Of a DNA stretch of 64,000 nt, positions 27,441 through 37,669 are shown in pieces. The DNA lies in the NCBI RefSeq assembly GCF_001815355.1, contig NZ_KV820354.1, positions 1 through 64,000 on the forward strand, read 5' to 3'. The position numbers were made by a program, and so were the translations under genes. Origin of the DNA: Haemophilus sp. HMSC068C11 (GTDB lineage: Bacteria > Pseudomonadota > Gammaproteobacteria > Enterobacterales > Pasteurellaceae). Numbering within the stretch: position 1 is the stretch's first letter; the number at the start of each line of letters is the position of its first letter. Under the pieces are notes generated by a model. That model did no database searches, was not told the DNA's origin, and was given only the letters and a program-made list of their open reading frames with translations.

Positions 27441-28916
27441 TTATTTAGTTTGGTTAATTAAGAATTGCGTTAATAAAGACACCGGACGACCCGTTGCACC
27501 TTTATTGGCGCCTTGAAGCCAAGCTGTCCCCGCAATATCTAAATGCGCCCAAGTATATTTTTTCGTAAAGTTGGAGAGGAATGCGCCTGCAGTAATCGCG
27601 CCGCCCCAGCGCCCCCCAATATTGGCTAAATCAGCAAATAGAGATTTTAATTGCTCTTGATATTCTTCACTCAACGGTAAACGCCAAGCTTTATCAGTAG
27701 TTTGTTGTGCGGCTTGTAATAACTGTTCAGCCAAGGCATCATCAGTTGAAACTAAGCCACTGTTATGTTGGCCTAACGCCACCACGCAAGCACCTGTTAG
27801 GGTTGCGACATCAATCACATATTGCGGTTCAAAACGTTCTACATAGGTGAGCGCATCACAAAGTACTAAACGTCCTTCAGCGTCAGTATTTAATACTTCT
27901 ACGGTTAAACCATTCATTGTGGTAAGAATATCACCTGGACGATAGGCATTGCCATCAGGTAAGTTTTCACAACCGGCTAATACGCCGATGACATTTAATG
28001 GCAGATTTAATTCAGCAATAGCTTTCATCGTACCAAAGACAGACGCTGCACCGCACATATCGTATTTCATTTCATCCATATCTGCGGCAGGTTTTAAAGA
28101 AATTCCGCCCGCATCAAAGGTTAAACCTTTACCCACTAACACGATTGGTTTTGCGTTTTTATCAGGCGCATTGTTGAAATGTAAAATAGACATATAAGCT
28201 GGGTTTTGTGAACCGCGAGATACGGCTAAATACGCATTCATGCCAAGTTTTGTCATGTCTTCTTCATCAATCACATCGAGGGAAAGTACGGTTGATGTTT
28301 CAGCTAATTTTTTAGCTTGTTCAGCTAAATAAGCCGGGGTACAAATATTGGGCGGCATATTCGCGATATTACGCGCAGCTTTTACACCATTTGCAATGGC
28401 TTGTGCTTCTGCGATGGCTTGCTTAGCTTGTGCGTCATCGGTATTAAAAATGATTTCTTGAAGTGAGATAGCATCCGCTTTTTTACTTTTAAATTCGTCG
28501 AATTGATAAAGACTATGTTCGATGGTTTCAACGGTAAAACGCACATTCCAAAATAGATCGCGATCTTTAATTTCCACATCCGTTAAATTATTCACTGCTT
28601 GCTGAATATTTAACTCTTTTAATGTTTGGGTAACACGCTGGATGATTTGTTTAAATTGGCGCTCAGTCGTTTCGCCTTTTTTGCCACAACCCGCGACTAA
28701 CAAGCGTTTAGCGGCAAGATTTGGTAACGAATGAAGCAGAGTCGCTTGACCAATTTTGCCTGAAAGATCTTGGCTTTGAGCTAATTGGCTGAGGTAACCT
28801 TGTGTGATTTGATCGATTTCATTGAAACTTTTTGTAAATTCGTTGTTCTCATAAATGCCGATGATAAGGCAATCGGTTGATTGAGAAAGTGCGGTTGAGT
28901 TTGCTTGATATTTCAT
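27441..28916 (-). CDS. pepA: Cytosol (leucyl) aminopeptidase
   Basis: Two-metal hexameric aminopeptidase of family M17 that trims peptides. The catalytic region has [16 protein letters not shown] with metal-binding Lys/Asp, followed by [10 protein letters not shown]. The signature [14 protein letters not shown] supplies the remaining metal ligands and the catalytic Arg. The N-terminal domain is the usual poorly conserved one. The 491-aa length matches. It diverges from lptF, sharing a 104-base gap with a TATCAT-like box near 28965. In E. coli PepA also acts as a DNA-binding regulator; nothing here tests that. USS near 28887 lies inside the start region of the frame. Confidence 0.94.
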   Translation of the reverse strand: MKYQANSTALSQSTDCLIIGIYENNEFTKSFNEIDQITQGYLSQLAQSQDLSGKIGQATLLHSLPNLAAKRLLVAGCGKKGETTERQFKQIIQRVTQTLKELNIQQAVNNLTDVEIKDRDLFWNVRFTVETIEHSLYQFDEFKSKKADAISLQEIIFNTDDAQAKQAIAEAQAIANGVKAARNIANMPPNICTPAYLAEQAKKLAETSTVLSLDVIDEEDMTKLGMNAYLAVSRGSQNPAYMSILHFNNAPDKNAKPIVLVGKGLTFDAGGISLKPAADMDEMKYDMCGAASVFGTMKAIAELNLPLNVIGVLAGCENLPDGNAYRPGDILTTMNGLTVEVLNTDAEGRLVLCDALTYVERFEPQYVIDVATLTGACVVALGQHNSGLVSTDDALAEQLLQAAQQTTDKAWRLPLSEEYQEQLKSLFADLANIGGRWGGAITAGAFLSNFTKKYTWAHLDIAGTAWLQGANKGATGRPVSLLTQFLINQTK

Positions 28917-29020
28917 GTTATTTCCTTATGTTGCTAATTTGCTATTTAAATCAGTGAAAATAAGGTATCATACGCCATCTAAATTAGCCAGTTTCCCGTG
29001 TTTTTTAGTTAGAAAAAAGA

Positions 29021-30112
29021 ATGATATTAACCCGATATTTAACAAAAGAAGTCTTTAAAAGCCAAATTGCGATTTTGTTTATTTTGCTTTTAATTTTCTT
29101 CAGCCAACAACTTGTTCGCGTGCTTGGTTCAGCGGCAAATGGTAAAGTGCCTGCCGATCTTGTGTTCTCTTTACTCGGATTAGGGATGCCAACAATGGCG
29201 CAATTAATGTTGCCATTATGTTTGTTTATCGCCATTTTGCTAACTTTTGGTCGTCTCTACGCAGAAAGTGAAATTACGGTAATGCGTGCTTGTGGTGTGG
29301 GACAACGTATTCTTGTTCGTGTGGCGTTAATTCTTTCTTTGTTCACTGCTGGCTTGGCTGCTTACAACGCTTTATGGCTTTCACCATGGGCCATTCAAAA
29401 GCAAGCGGCGATTGTCGAAGATGCTAAAGCAAATCCCACCATGGGCGCGTTGACTTCGGGGCAATTCATGTCCACAAGTAACAATAATTTCGTTTTATTC
29501 ATTGATAAGATCAATGGTAATCAAATCAGTGATGTTTATCTTTTCCAAATGAAAGCCAAAGGGCAAACGAAGCCATCAGTGGTTACCGCTGAAAAAGGTG
29601 AGTTAAAAGCGTTACCGAATGGCGATCAAGTCTTGAATTTACAGAATACCTTGCGTGTAGAAGGCACATCCGTGCTTCCTGATTTTCGTATTACACATTT
29701 TGATGATTACCAAGCGTATTTAGGCCATCAAGAGACAAACTCGGAAAGTGATGAAGCCGCTGAATTATCTTTTGAGCAATTATTAAAAGATAAAAGTGCA
29801 GCAGCAAAAGCAGAGTTGCATTGGCGAATTACCTTAATTTTAGCGGTGCCTTTAATGGCGCTTATTGCTGTACCAATGAGTAAAGTAAATCCTCGCCAAG
29901 GCCGTTTTGCGAAAATCTTACCGGCATTATTGCTTTATTTAATTTATTTCTTATTACAAAGCTCATTTAAATCTGCGGGTGGCGCAGGTAAGCTTGATGC
30001 AGGTTTGTTAATGCCGTTGGTAAATATCGCCTTTTTAATTTTAGGAATTGTGCTGAATAGTTGGGATAGCACTGCTATGCATAAATTCCGTCGTGTATTC
30101 AGAAAAGGGTAA
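29021..30112 (+). CDS. lptF: LPS export permease LptF
   Basis: Inner-membrane component of the LptB2FG ABC exporter that extracts lipopolysaccharide. Six membrane helices flank a periplasmic beta-jellyroll domain (about residues 130-250). The first part reads [20 protein letters not shown] and the C-terminal helices carry [19 protein letters not shown]. At 363 aa it is the family size. lptG follows after 5 bases and the two clearly form an operon, divergent from pepA. Confidence 0.94.
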   Translation: MILTRYLTKEVFKSQIAILFILLLIFFSQQLVRVLGSAANGKVPADLVFSLLGLGMPTMAQLMLPLCLFIAILLTFGRLYAESEITVMRACGVGQRILVRVALILSLFTAGLAAYNALWLSPWAIQKQAAIVEDAKANPTMGALTSGQFMSTSNNNFVLFIDKINGNQISDVYLFQMKAKGQTKPSVVTAEKGELKALPNGDQVLNLQNTLRVEGTSVLPDFRITHFDDYQAYLGHQETNSESDEAAELSFEQLLKDKSAAAKAELHWRITLILAVPLMALIAVPMSKVNPRQGRFAKILPALLLYLIYFLLQSSFKSAGGAGKLDAGLLMPLVNIAFLILGIVLNSWDSTAMHKFRRVFRKG

Positions 30113-30117
30113 TAACA

Positions 30118-31197
30118 ATGTTGATGAATACTCTTGATCGTTATATCGGTAAAAGCATCTTAGGGGCAATTTTTGCCACGTTATTTACGTTAGTTGGTCT
30201 TTCGGCAATTATCAAATTTGTAGAACAATTCCGCAGTGTAGGGAAAGGTTCTTATGATATTTGGCAAGCGGTGGCTTATACAGGATTAACCATTCCCAAA
30301 GATGTGGAAACCTTTTTCCCAATGGCAGCTTTGTTAGGTGCCTTAATTGCTTTAGGTAATTTAGCCAGCCGTAGTGAATTAGTGGTCATGCAATCTGCGG
30401 GTTTTTCTCGTTTTAAAATTGGATTAGCTGTCATGAAAACGGCACTTCCACTGGTGCTTTTTACCATGATTATTGGTGAGTGGGGGATTCCACAAACTGA
30501 ACAGTTTGCCCGTGATATGCGTACTCGTGCACTTTCTGGTGGTTCAATGCTTTCGGTAAAAAATGGTGTATGGGCAAAAGATGGTAATAATTTCGTGTAT
30601 GTTCGTCGTATTACCGATGATGCACAATTAGAAGATATTTATATTTATACCTTTGATGACCAGCGTAACCTCACTCATTTGAAACACGCGAATCAAGCAC
30701 AATATTCTGCTGAAAATAATCAATGGCAGTTGCGCCAAGTGAATAATTCAGCAGTATCAAAAGAGCAAATTACCACAACAAACCGCCTAACAGAAGATTG
30801 GGCAACAAGCTTAACGCCAGATAAATTAGGCGCAGTTTCATTACGTCCAACATCATTATCCATTTCAGGTTTGTATGAATATATTGCGTTTTTAAAACAA
30901 ACAGGACAGGATTCTCGCCGTTTTGAATTAACCTATTGGCGTAAGATTTTACAGCCCCTTTCTGTAGGTGTGATGATGATGCTTGCGTTATCTTTCATCT
31001 TCGGTTCTCTACGTAGTGTCACCGCAGGGGCGAGAATCGTAACGGGGATTTGCTTTGGATTCTTGTTCTATGTCGTCAATGAAATTTTTGGACAAATGAG
31101 TGTGGTATTTAATGCACCAGCCTTTTTAGGTGCACTGATGCCAAGTCTCTTATTTATGGCGATTATTTGGTGGCTACTGGCGAGAAAACGAGATTAA
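30118..31197 (+). CDS. lptG: LPS export permease LptG
   Basis: Partner of LptF in the LptB2FG lipopolysaccharide exporter. It has the same six-helix plus jellyroll layout, starting NTLDRYIGKSILGAIFATLF and ending in the LLARKR basic tail. The conserved first-helix region and the PKDVETFFPMAALLG segment fit the family. Starts at 30118 and 30124 are both ATG, two codons apart; either gives a normal protein of 357-359 aa. It follows lptF directly and is closed by a terminator at 31213. Confidence 0.93.
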   Translation: MLMNTLDRYIGKSILGAIFATLFTLVGLSAIIKFVEQFRSVGKGSYDIWQAVAYTGLTIPKDVETFFPMAALLGALIALGNLASRSELVVMQSAGFSRFKIGLAVMKTALPLVLFTMIIGEWGIPQTEQFARDMRTRALSGGSMLSVKNGVWAKDGNNFVYVRRITDDAQLEDIYIYTFDDQRNLTHLKHANQAQYSAENNQWQLRQVNNSAVSKEQITTTNRLTEDWATSLTPDKLGAVSLRPTSLSISGLYEYIAFLKQTGQDSRRFELTYWRKILQPLSVGVMMMLALSFIFGSLRSVTAGARIVTGICFGFLFYVVNEIFGQMSVVFNAPAFLGALMPSLLFMAIIWWLLARKRD

Positions 31198-31212
31198 TTG
31201 ATACAAAAAATG

Positions 31213-31245
31213 AAAAAGGCGAACTGATACGGTTCGCCTTTTTGT
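31213..31245 (+). terminator. Terminator of lptFG
   Basis: AAAAAGGCGAAC / GTTCGCCTTTTT hairpin, 15 bases after lptG, with T-run. Confidence 0.88.
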
Positions 31246-31253
31246 TTGCTAAA

Positions 31254-31281
31254 AAAGTGCGATCAAAATTGACCGCACTTT
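31254..31281. terminator. Inverted USS pair next to fbp (one arm mutated)
   Basis: AAAGTGCGATCAA (one base off the USS) faces TTGACCGCACTTT. It probably ends the fbp transcript from the minus strand, where TTTTTT follows the arm. Confidence 0.75.
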
Positions 31282-31287
31282 AGGAAT

Positions 31288-32292
31288 TTAATCTTCTTTA
31301 AATTCTCTCATCATTTCTTCTGCTTTTTTCACCATTTCTGCGGAACCGATGAAAAGTGGTACACGTTGGTGAAGTTCACTTGGTTGAATATCTAAAATTC
31401 GATTGTAACCATCAGATGCAATCCCCCCCGCTTGTTCTGCTAAGAATGCCATTGGATTGCCTTCATAAAGCAAACGAAGCTTACCATTTGGATAGTTAGT
31501 TGCACTTGGATAAATGTAGATACCGCCTTTTAATAAGTTACGGTGGAAGTCTGCCACTAATGAACCAATATAACGTGACGCATAAGGTCGGTTAGTTGCT
31601 TTATCTTCCTCTTGGCAGTATTTAATGTATTTTTTTACCCCTTGTGGGAATTTGAGATATTGTCCTTCATTGATGGAATAGATTTTGCCATCTTTTGGCA
31701 TTTGCATATTTTCATGAGAAAGACAGAATGTACCGATAGATGGATCGTAAGTGAAGCCATTCACCCCATGACCAGTGGTATAGACTAACATGGTTGAAGA
31801 ACCATATACGATATAACCCGCCGCGACTTGTTTATTACCCGGTTGCATAAAATCTTCTAAAGTAACAGGTGAGCCAATTGGTGAAACACGACGGTAAATA
31901 GAGAATATTGTCCCAACTGAAACGTTTACATCAATATTAGATGAACCATCAAGAGGATCGGTCAAAATAATATATTTTGCATTGCGAGCACGTTCAGTAT
32001 CAAAAGCGATAAAGCTTTCTTCTTCCTCAGAAGCAAAACCCGCCACTTCTTCACGTGACATGAGTGCTGCGCTCATTGTGTTATGGGCGAATAAATCCAA
32101 TTTCATTTGGCTTTCACCTTGCACGTTTTCGACACCAGACTGACCAAGAATATTGGTTAAACCCGCTTTGTTGATATCACGATGAATGATTTTTGCTAGT
32201 AAACGAATAGAAGACAAAATACCACTAAGTTCCCCTTTTGCATTTGGGTACTCCGCTTGGCGTTCAACAATAAATTCACTCAATGTTTTCAT
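31288..32292 (-). CDS. fbp: Fructose-1,6-bisphosphatase class I
   Basis: Removes the C1 phosphate of fructose-1,6-bisphosphate in gluconeogenesis. Metal and substrate motifs are FASEEEE with FIAFDTER, then [20 protein letters not shown], and near the C-terminus [21 protein letters not shown]. All active-site elements of the class I enzyme are intact. The 334-aa length is typical. It is divergent from the patatin-like lipoprotein gene, and a perfect FNR-type palindrome lies 67 bases upstream of its start in the shared gap. Confidence 0.94.
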   Translation of the reverse strand: MKTLSEFIVERQAEYPNAKGELSGILSSIRLLAKIIHRDINKAGLTNILGQSGVENVQGESQMKLDLFAHNTMSAALMSREEVAGFASEEEESFIAFDTERARNAKYIILTDPLDGSSNIDVNVSVGTIFSIYRRVSPIGSPVTLEDFMQPGNKQVAAGYIVYGSSTMLVYTTGHGVNGFTYDPSIGTFCLSHENMQMPKDGKIYSINEGQYLKFPQGVKKYIKYCQEEDKATNRPYASRYIGSLVADFHRNLLKGGIYIYPSATNYPNGKLRLLYEGNPMAFLAEQAGGIASDGYNRILDIQPSELHQRVPLFIGSAEMVKKAEEMMREFKED

Positions 32293-32358
32293 GTTTATTC
32301 CTTTTTTATAATTGTTAAATAAATAATAGACCCTTTTATTATATGTTATTTAGCACTT

Positions 32359-32372
32359 TTGATTGAGATCAA
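32359..32372. promoter_or_regulatory. Perfect FNR-type palindrome in the fbp/patatin intergenic region
   Basis: TTGATTGAGATCAA fits TTGAT-N4-ATCAA at all ten defined bases. It is 67 bases from the fbp start and 119 from the lipoprotein start. A CRP reading is possible but poorer. Further right lie a TTGACA at 32421-32426 and a TATAAT at 32452-32457, 25 bp apart, too far for one standard promoter. Confidence 0.6.
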
Positions 32373-32490
32373 AATGTAAAGAATGAGATCTTTGTCACAT
32401 TTTATTTTTGATACAAAGCCTTGACAAAACGTATATATCCTTTAAAAAAGATATAATAGATAAATAACGTCACAGTAAAGGAATACTGTT

Positions 32491-33855
32491 ATGAAATTTA
32501 CTCATTTTCCTTTCAAATCAAGTTTACTTGCTTGCAGTATTGCTTTGCTTGCTGCGTGCAATTCAATTACTTATCATCCCACTAAAACGATTGAGAAAAT
32601 AGATCCACAAAAGGGATATCGTTTAGAAAATGCGATGCAGCAGGCATTACAAAAAGAAAATCTGGTGATTATGACTTTTTCAGGTGGTGGTTCTCGCGCG
32701 GCATCTTTAGGTTATGGCGTGTTAGAGCAGTTCCAAAATGTCTCAGTGCGTCCAACAGAGAAAGGTAGCACCTTATTGCAAAATATTGATATTGTGTATG
32801 GGGTGTCTGGCGGCTCAGTATTAGCAGCCTATTTTGCTTTAGAAGGACAGGACATTATCCCTAAATTTAATAATTCTTTTTTGAAAAAGAATTTCCAGAA
32901 AAAAGTCATCAATGAAGTATTTTCGGTGAGTAATGTGCCTCGGCTTACTTCTCCACAGTTTGGTCGTAGCGATTTGTTGCAGGAACAGCTCAATCTTGCT
33001 TTATATCGTGGAAAAAAATTTGCAGATCTTGAACAACGTAAAGGACCTTTTGCTGTAATTAATGCCACCGACATGGTCGCTGGACAGGAGGTCTCTTTCA
33101 CTCAAGATTTCTTTGATTGGCTTTGTGTAGATTTAAATGATGTCGAAATTGCAAGAGCTGTGGCAGCATCCAGTGCTGTTCCATTAATTTTTTCACCCAT
33201 TACACAAAATAATCATGGTGGTGCTTGCCAAGCCGAGAGTAAAAAAGAATTATTGACACAGATGAAAGTAGGGAATCGTTTGTGGCTAAACAATTTTGAA
33301 ACCATGAAAAAACGTACGGCTTCTTATCAAAATAATGAGGAAAAACCTTATTTACATTTGGTTGACGGTGGTTTAACGGATAATTTGGGCTTGGCAAGCT
33401 TGTTGGATATGTCGAATTTACTCACTGTCAAAAAATTGTATGCAGAGCTGAAAAATTACAATTTACGCAATATTGTCGTGGTAAACGTCAATGCGCAAAG
33501 TGAGCTATCGAGCCATATTGATAAGTCTGCTGATGTGCCAGGAATCAAAGAAGTGGTGAACACGGTGATAAATGTACCGATTGATAAAACAACGGAATCT
33601 ACCGTGAAATATTCACAAAAATTTGCTGATCAATGGAATGCTTACACTAAACATAAAAAAGGTGCAAAAATTAAAGCTTATTTTGTGAATTTAAGTTTGA
33701 AAGATTTGCCTGATGGGCAGTTAAAAAATGATGTGCTTAATATCGGAACATCTTTCTATTTACCCCAATCAGATGTGGACAAATTGCGTGAAGCGGCCAA
33801 GATTTTATTGGAACAATCGAAAGAATATCATAAGGCACTGAAAGCATTACAATAG
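32491..33855 (+). CDS. Patatin-like phospholipase lipoprotein
   Basis: A 454-aa lipoprotein with signal peptide and lipobox LAAC giving Cys23. Patatin motifs are complete: the oxyanion loop FSGGGSRAA (about residues 63-71), nucleophile Ser106 in GVSGGS, and the catalytic Asp292 in VDGGLTDN. It is predicted to hydrolyse acyl esters of phospholipids or other lipids from an envelope location; substrate and target are unknown. ATG at 32491 is preceded by AAGGAA. The downstream terminator (a USS pair) has been split by the mercury transposon, which may affect transcription beyond the gene. It is divergent from fbp. Confidence 0.85.
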   Translation: MKFTHFPFKSSLLACSIALLAACNSITYHPTKTIEKIDPQKGYRLENAMQQALQKENLVIMTFSGGGSRAASLGYGVLEQFQNVSVRPTEKGSTLLQNIDIVYGVSGGSVLAAYFALEGQDIIPKFNNSFLKKNFQKKVINEVFSVSNVPRLTSPQFGRSDLLQEQLNLALYRGKKFADLEQRKGPFAVINATDMVAGQEVSFTQDFFDWLCVDLNDVEIARAVAASSAVPLIFSPITQNNHGGACQAESKKELLTQMKVGNRLWLNNFETMKKRTASYQNNEEKPYLHLVDGGLTDNLGLASLLDMSNLLTVKKLYAELKNYNLRNIVVVNVNAQSELSSHIDKSADVPGIKEVVNTVINVPIDKTTESTVKYSQKFADQWNAYTKHKKGAKIKAYFVNLSLKDLPDGQLKNDVLNIGTSFYLPQSDVDKLREAAKILLEQSKEYHKALKALQ

Positions 33856-33865
33856 CCCAATAATT

Positions 33866-33878
33866 AAAGTGTGGTTAA
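33866..33878 (+). terminator. Left arm of a terminator split by the transposon
   Basis: AAAGTGTGGTTAA (USS with one change) pairs, with one U-G wobble, to TTAACCGCACTTT at 37710-37722, which is followed by TCTTTTT. Before insertion this would be a 13-bp stem with a 15-base loop closing the patatin-lipoprotein transcript. Confidence 0.75.
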
Positions 33879-33885
33879 AAATTAT
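33878..33885. repeat. Target site duplication, left copy
   Basis: AAAATTAT directly before the left terminal inverted repeat; identical to 37694-37701. Eight bases is the duplication length of ISL3 elements. Confidence 0.88.
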
Positions 33886-33909
33886 GGGTCTTCGGAATAT
33901 ATAGTGGAA
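33886..33909. repeat. Left terminal inverted repeat of the mer transposon
   Basis: Begins GGGTCTTCGGAATATATAGT. Over 24 bases it matches the inverted right end at 20 positions (mismatches at 5, 12, 14 and 18). Starting with GG is usual for ISL3 ends. Confidence 0.87.
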
Positions 33910-33992
33910 TTACTTTCTTAATAGTTTAAAAACAACTGGTGTTTAAATCGGATTTTCTGGTGGGATGTTAGGATAATCAATAGTATTATATA

Positions 33993-34022
33993 AAAGTATC
34001 AATCACATACGAGTGATACTTT
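33993..34022. repeat. Inverted repeat in the mer leader
   Basis: AAAGTATCA...TGATACTTT, 9-bp arms around 12 bases, 29 bases before the mer -35. It may be a structure from the donor element; no function is seen. Confidence 0.5.
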
Positions 34023-34050
34023 GGGAAAAAAATAAAATAGTCCAATTTAC

Positions 34051-34082
34051 TTGACCGTGTACTATAGTACATGGTTTATAAT
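34051..34082 (+). promoter_or_regulatory. mer promoter and MerR operator
   Basis: TTGACC (34051-34056) and TATAAT (34077-34082) are 20 bp apart. That overlong spacer is the hallmark of MerR-activated promoters. The dyad CCGTGTACTATAGTACATGG (34055-34074) fills the spacer and is symmetrical except for one base pair. MerR would bind here, repress, and untwist the DNA when Hg(II) is bound. The promoter reads into merR and merA together, which differs from the divergent layout of Gram-negative mer operons. Confidence 0.88.
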
Positions 34083-34101
34083 ATTCAGGGGGTGAAATAA
34101 G

Positions 34102-34494
34102 ATGATTTATCGCATTAGTGAGTTTGCAGATAAATGTGGAGTTAATAAAGAAACGATCAGATATTACGAGCGAAAAAATTTATTACAAGAACCTCACCGA
34201 ACGGAAGCTGGTTATCGGATATATTCATATGATGACGTTAAGCGTGTTGGGTTTATTAAACGAATACAGGAACTTGGTTTCTCTTTAAGCGAGATTTATA
34301 AATTACTTGGTGTTGTAGATAAAGATGAAGTTCGTTGTCAAGATATGTTCGAATTTGTTTCTAAAAAACAAAAGGAAGTGCAAAAACAAATAGAGGATTT
34401 AAAACGAATTGAAACTATGTTAGACGACTTAAAACAACGATGTCCAGCTGAAAAGCAATTACATTCGTGTCCAATAATAGAAACATTAACATGA
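34102..34494 (+). CDS. merR: Mercury-responsive regulator MerR
   Basis: MerR-family activator-repressor of 130 aa. The winged helix-turn-helix ([20 protein letters not shown], then YYERKNLL) is followed by a long dimerisation helix (about residues 80-112). The three Hg-binding cysteines are Cys79, Cys114 and Cys123. That spacing is that of the Bacillus-type MerR and equals Cys82/117/126 of Tn501 shifted by three. The ribosome site is strong (GGGGGTGA). It is first in the operon and reads into merA after 28 bases, an arrangement usual in Gram-positive bacteria. Confidence 0.93.
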   Translation: MIYRISEFADKCGVNKETIRYYERKNLLQEPHRTEAGYRIYSYDDVKRVGFIKRIQELGFSLSEIYKLLGVVDKDEVRCQDMFEFVSKKQKEVQKQIEDLKRIETMLDDLKQRCPAEKQLHSCPIIETLT

Positions 34495-34522
34495 GAGATT
34501 AATTAACGAAAGGAGCTTTTTT

Positions 34523-36181
34523 ATGAATAAATTTAAGGTAAACATTTCAGGAATGACCTGTACGGGTTGTGAAAAACACGTAGAATCAGCACTTGAAAAG
34601 ATAGGTGCTAAAAATATTGAGTCTAGTTATCGTCGTGGTGAAGCAGTATTTGAACTGCCCGATGATATTGAGGTTGAAAGTGCAATAAAGGCGATTGCTG
34701 ACGCAAATTATCACCCGGGCGAAGCAGAAGAAATACAAGTGCAATCGGAAAAAAGGACAGATGTAAGTTTAAATGATGAAGGTAACTATGATTATGATTA
34801 CATCATCATCGGTTCTGGTGGAGCTGCCTTTTCATCTGCCATTGAAGCCGTTACTTTGAACGCAAAAGTGGCTATGATTGAGCGTGGAACGGTGGGTGGA
34901 ACTTGCGTTAATGTCGGATGCGTTCCTTCTAAGACCTTATTAAGAGCAGGGGAAATCAATCATCTAGCAAAAAATAATCCATTTGTGGGATTACACACTT
35001 CGGCTTCAAATGTTGATTTAGCGCCATTAGTAAAACAAAAGAATGATTTAGTAACCGAGATGCGAAATGAAAAATATGTGAATTTAATTGATGATTATGG
35101 TTTTGAATTAATAAAAGGTGAAGCAAAATTCGTAAATGAAAATACAGTTGAAGTAAATGGCAATCAAATCACAGCCAAAAGATTTTTAATAGCTACAGGT
35201 GCTTCTTCAACTGCACCTAATATTCCCGGATTAGATGAAGTAGATTATTTAACAAGCACTAGCTTATTGGAATTAAAGAAGGTTCCAAATCGTCTTACCG
35301 TAATTGGTTCAGGATATATCGGCATGGAATTAGGACAACTATTTCATAACCTCGGGTCAGAAGTCACTTTGATTCAAAGAAGCGAGCGTCTATTAAAAGA
35401 ATACGATCCTGAAATTTCAGAAGCCATTACTAAGGCCTTAACAGAACAGGGAATTAATTTAGTAACAGGTGCAACCTATGAACGAGTTGAGCAAGATGGA
35501 GACATTAAAAAAGTTCATGTTGAGATAAATGGTAAAAAGCGAATTATTGAAGCAGAACAATTGCTAATTGCCACTGGAAGAAAACCAAATACAGAATCAT
35601 TAAACTTACATGCAGCAGGCGTTGAAGTTGGTTCCCGTGGTGAAATTGTCATTGATGATTATCTTAAAACGACCAATTCCCGAATTTATTCAGCTGGAGA
35701 TGTCACTCTCGGTCCCCAATTTGTTTATGTAGCTGCTTATGAAGGTGGACTTGCTGCTCGTAATGCAATCGGAGGACTAAATCAAAAGGTCAATTTAGAA
35801 GTGGTTCCAGGCGTTACGTTTACTTCTCCATCAATTGCAACGGTTGGTTTAACGGAGCAACAGGCAAAAGAAAAAGGATATGAAGTGAAAACATCGGTAT
35901 TGCCGTTGGATGCTGTTCCAAGAGCGCTCGTTAATCGGGAAACAACAGGTGTTTTCAAATTAGTGGCAGACGCGAAAACATTGAAAGTGTTAGGGGCGTA
36001 TGTAGTGGCAGAAAACGCAGGAGACGTAATTTATGCAGCAACATTAGCTGTGAAATTCGGTTTAACTGTTGGAGATCTGAGAGAAACGATGGCTCCATAT
36101 CTAACAATGGCAGAAGGATTGAAGCTGGCTGTCCTAACTTTTGATAAAGATGTTTCGAAATTATCTTGCTGTGCAGGCTAA
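34523..36181 (+). CDS. merA: Mercuric reductase MerA with N-terminal HMA domain
   Basis: NADPH- and FAD-dependent enzyme reducing Hg(II) to volatile Hg(0) in the cytosol. One heavy-metal-associated domain (about residues 1-68) has [10 protein letters not shown] with Cys13 and Cys16. The flavoprotein core has [17 protein letters not shown], the redox-active pair in [13 protein letters not shown], a second nucleotide fold [15 protein letters not shown], and the FAD motif YSAGDV. The C-terminal vicinal cysteines that pass on Hg(II) are Cys549-Cys550 (LSCCAG). All catalytic thiols are intact at 552 aa. The ribosome site AAAGGAG is strong. No mer transporter or organomercurial lyase accompanies it. 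Confidence 0.95.
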   Translation: MNKFKVNISGMTCTGCEKHVESALEKIGAKNIESSYRRGEAVFELPDDIEVESAIKAIADANYHPGEAEEIQVQSEKRTDVSLNDEGNYDYDYIIIGSGGAAFSSAIEAVTLNAKVAMIERGTVGGTCVNVGCVPSKTLLRAGEINHLAKNNPFVGLHTSASNVDLAPLVKQKNDLVTEMRNEKYVNLIDDYGFELIKGEAKFVNENTVEVNGNQITAKRFLIATGASSTAPNIPGLDEVDYLTSTSLLELKKVPNRLTVIGSGYIGMELGQLFHNLGSEVTLIQRSERLLKEYDPEISEAITKALTEQGINLVTGATYERVEQDGDIKKVHVEINGKKRIIEAEQLLIATGRKPNTESLNLHAAGVEVGSRGEIVIDDYLKTTNSRIYSAGDVTLGPQFVYVAAYEGGLAARNAIGGLNQKVNLEVVPGVTFTSPSIATVGLTEQQAKEKGYEVKTSVLPLDAVPRALVNRETTGVFKLVADAKTLKVLGAYVVAENAGDVIYAATLAVKFGLTVGDLRETMAPYLTMAEGLKLAVLTFDKDVSKLSCCAG

Positions 36182-36331
36182 GGGAACTTTTTTACAACTC
36201 CCTATTCAAGTGAACCAGCTAATGCTTTAAGGGATTTTCTAAGTGCATTTGTGGTCACAAAAATAATTTAACACTGATGATTTCGACATCAAATCTATAA
36301 TTGATACCTTAACACCGCAGAGTAATAAAGG

Positions 36332-37663
36332 ATGAATAATATGTCAGACTTATTATCCCTACCAGACATTAAAACAATAGAACCGCCACAATAAAATGAA
36401 ACCGATATGATGTTTAAAGTTGAAGCAGTCGGACCACCTGAACGTTGTCCTGAATGTGGTTTTGACAAGTTGTACAAACACAGTTCAAGAAATCAACTAA
36501 TTATGGATTTGCCCATTCGTTTAAAGCGAGTGGGCTTACAATTGAACCGTAGACGATACAAGTGTCGTGAATGCGGATCTACCTTCTGGGAACGCCTAAT
36601 ATCTGTAGATGAAAAGCGTAGTATGACCAAAAGGCTTTTAAAGTCCATTCAAGAGCAATCCATGTCTAAGACCTTTGTAGAAGTCGCAGAAAGCGTTGGT
36701 GTTGACGAGAAAACCATTAGGAACGTTTTTAAGGACTATGTGGCACTCAAAGAACGTGAATACCAGTTTGAAACTCCTAAGTGGCTTGGGATAGACGAGA
36801 TACATATTATCCGTAGACCTCGGCTTGTATTGACTAATATTGAACGCAGGACTATTTATGACATCAAGCCTAACCGTAACAAGGAAACAGTCATCCAACG
36901 TCTTTCAGAAATCAGTGACAGGACTTACATTGAGTACGTCACAATGGATATGTGGAAGCCCTACAAAGACGCAGTGAACACTATCCTTCCACACGCTAAA
37001 GTTGTCGTAGATAAGTTTCATGTAGTTAGAATGGCTAATCAAGCCTTAGATAACGTCAGAAAGTCTTTGAAAGCCCATATGAGCCAAAAAGAAAGACGTA
37101 CCCTTATGCGTGAAAGGTTTATCCTTCTAAAGCGTAAACACGATCTAAATGAACGTGAATCATTCCTCTTAGATACTTGGTTAGGTAATCTTCCTGCTTT
37201 AAAAGAAGCCTATGAACTCAAAGAAGAGTTTTACTGGATATGGGATACTCCTGATCCAGATGAAGGTCATCTTCGTTATAGTCAATGGAGACACCGTTGT
37301 ATGTCCAGCAACTCTAAAGACGCATATAAAGACCTCGTGAGAGCCGTAGACAACTGGCATGTTGAAATATTCAACTACTTTGATAAAAGGCTCACTAATG
37401 CTTATACGGAGTCAATTAACAGCATTATTAGGCAGGTAGAGCGAATGGGTAGAGGTTACTCGTTTGATGCCTTACGAGCCAAAATCCTTTTCAATGAGAA
37501 GCTCCATAAAAAGCGTAAGCCACGATTTAATTCAAGTGCTTTCAATAAAGCTATGTTATACGATACTTTCAATTGGTATGAAGTGAATGATCACGACATT
37601 ACAGACAACTTAGGTGTCGATTTTTCCACACTTATTAAGAATTTGGAGAAGGGTGATTTATAA
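36332..37663 (+). pseudogene. ISL3-family transposase, interrupted by an early stop
   Basis: DDE transposase with N-terminal zinc-finger cysteines (CPECG, then KCRECG), an HTH region (SVGVDEKTIR), and the catalytic core. The core shows WLGIDEIHI, VTMDMWKPY, and VVDKFHVVR, and TNAYTESINSIIRQ carries the Glu. The original start appears to be ATG at 36332, after TAAAGG, reading MNNMSDLLSLPDIKTIEPPQ. Codon 21 is TAA (36392-36394), and the same frame continues uninterrupted for 423 codons. A product of 418 aa could restart at ATG 36407 or 36410, losing only a poorly conserved leader ahead of the zinc finger. It may thus be dead, or still weakly active by reinitiation. Confidence 0.85.
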
Positions 37664-37669
37664 GCCCTT

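Noticed and set aside
32421-32457. Promoter of the patatin lipoprotein gene from TTGACA and TATAAT
   Set aside because: The spacing is 25 bp, not 16-19, so no assignment was made.
34001-34025. Terminator upstream of the mer promoter
   Set aside because: The hairpin lacks a T-run on the plus strand; kept only as an inverted repeat.
36182-36331. Inner inverted repeat marking an older, smaller insertion sequence inside the mer element
   Set aside because: I searched this gap for a copy of GGGTCTTCGG or its complement and found none, so merRA lies inside a single ISL3 unit, not between two.
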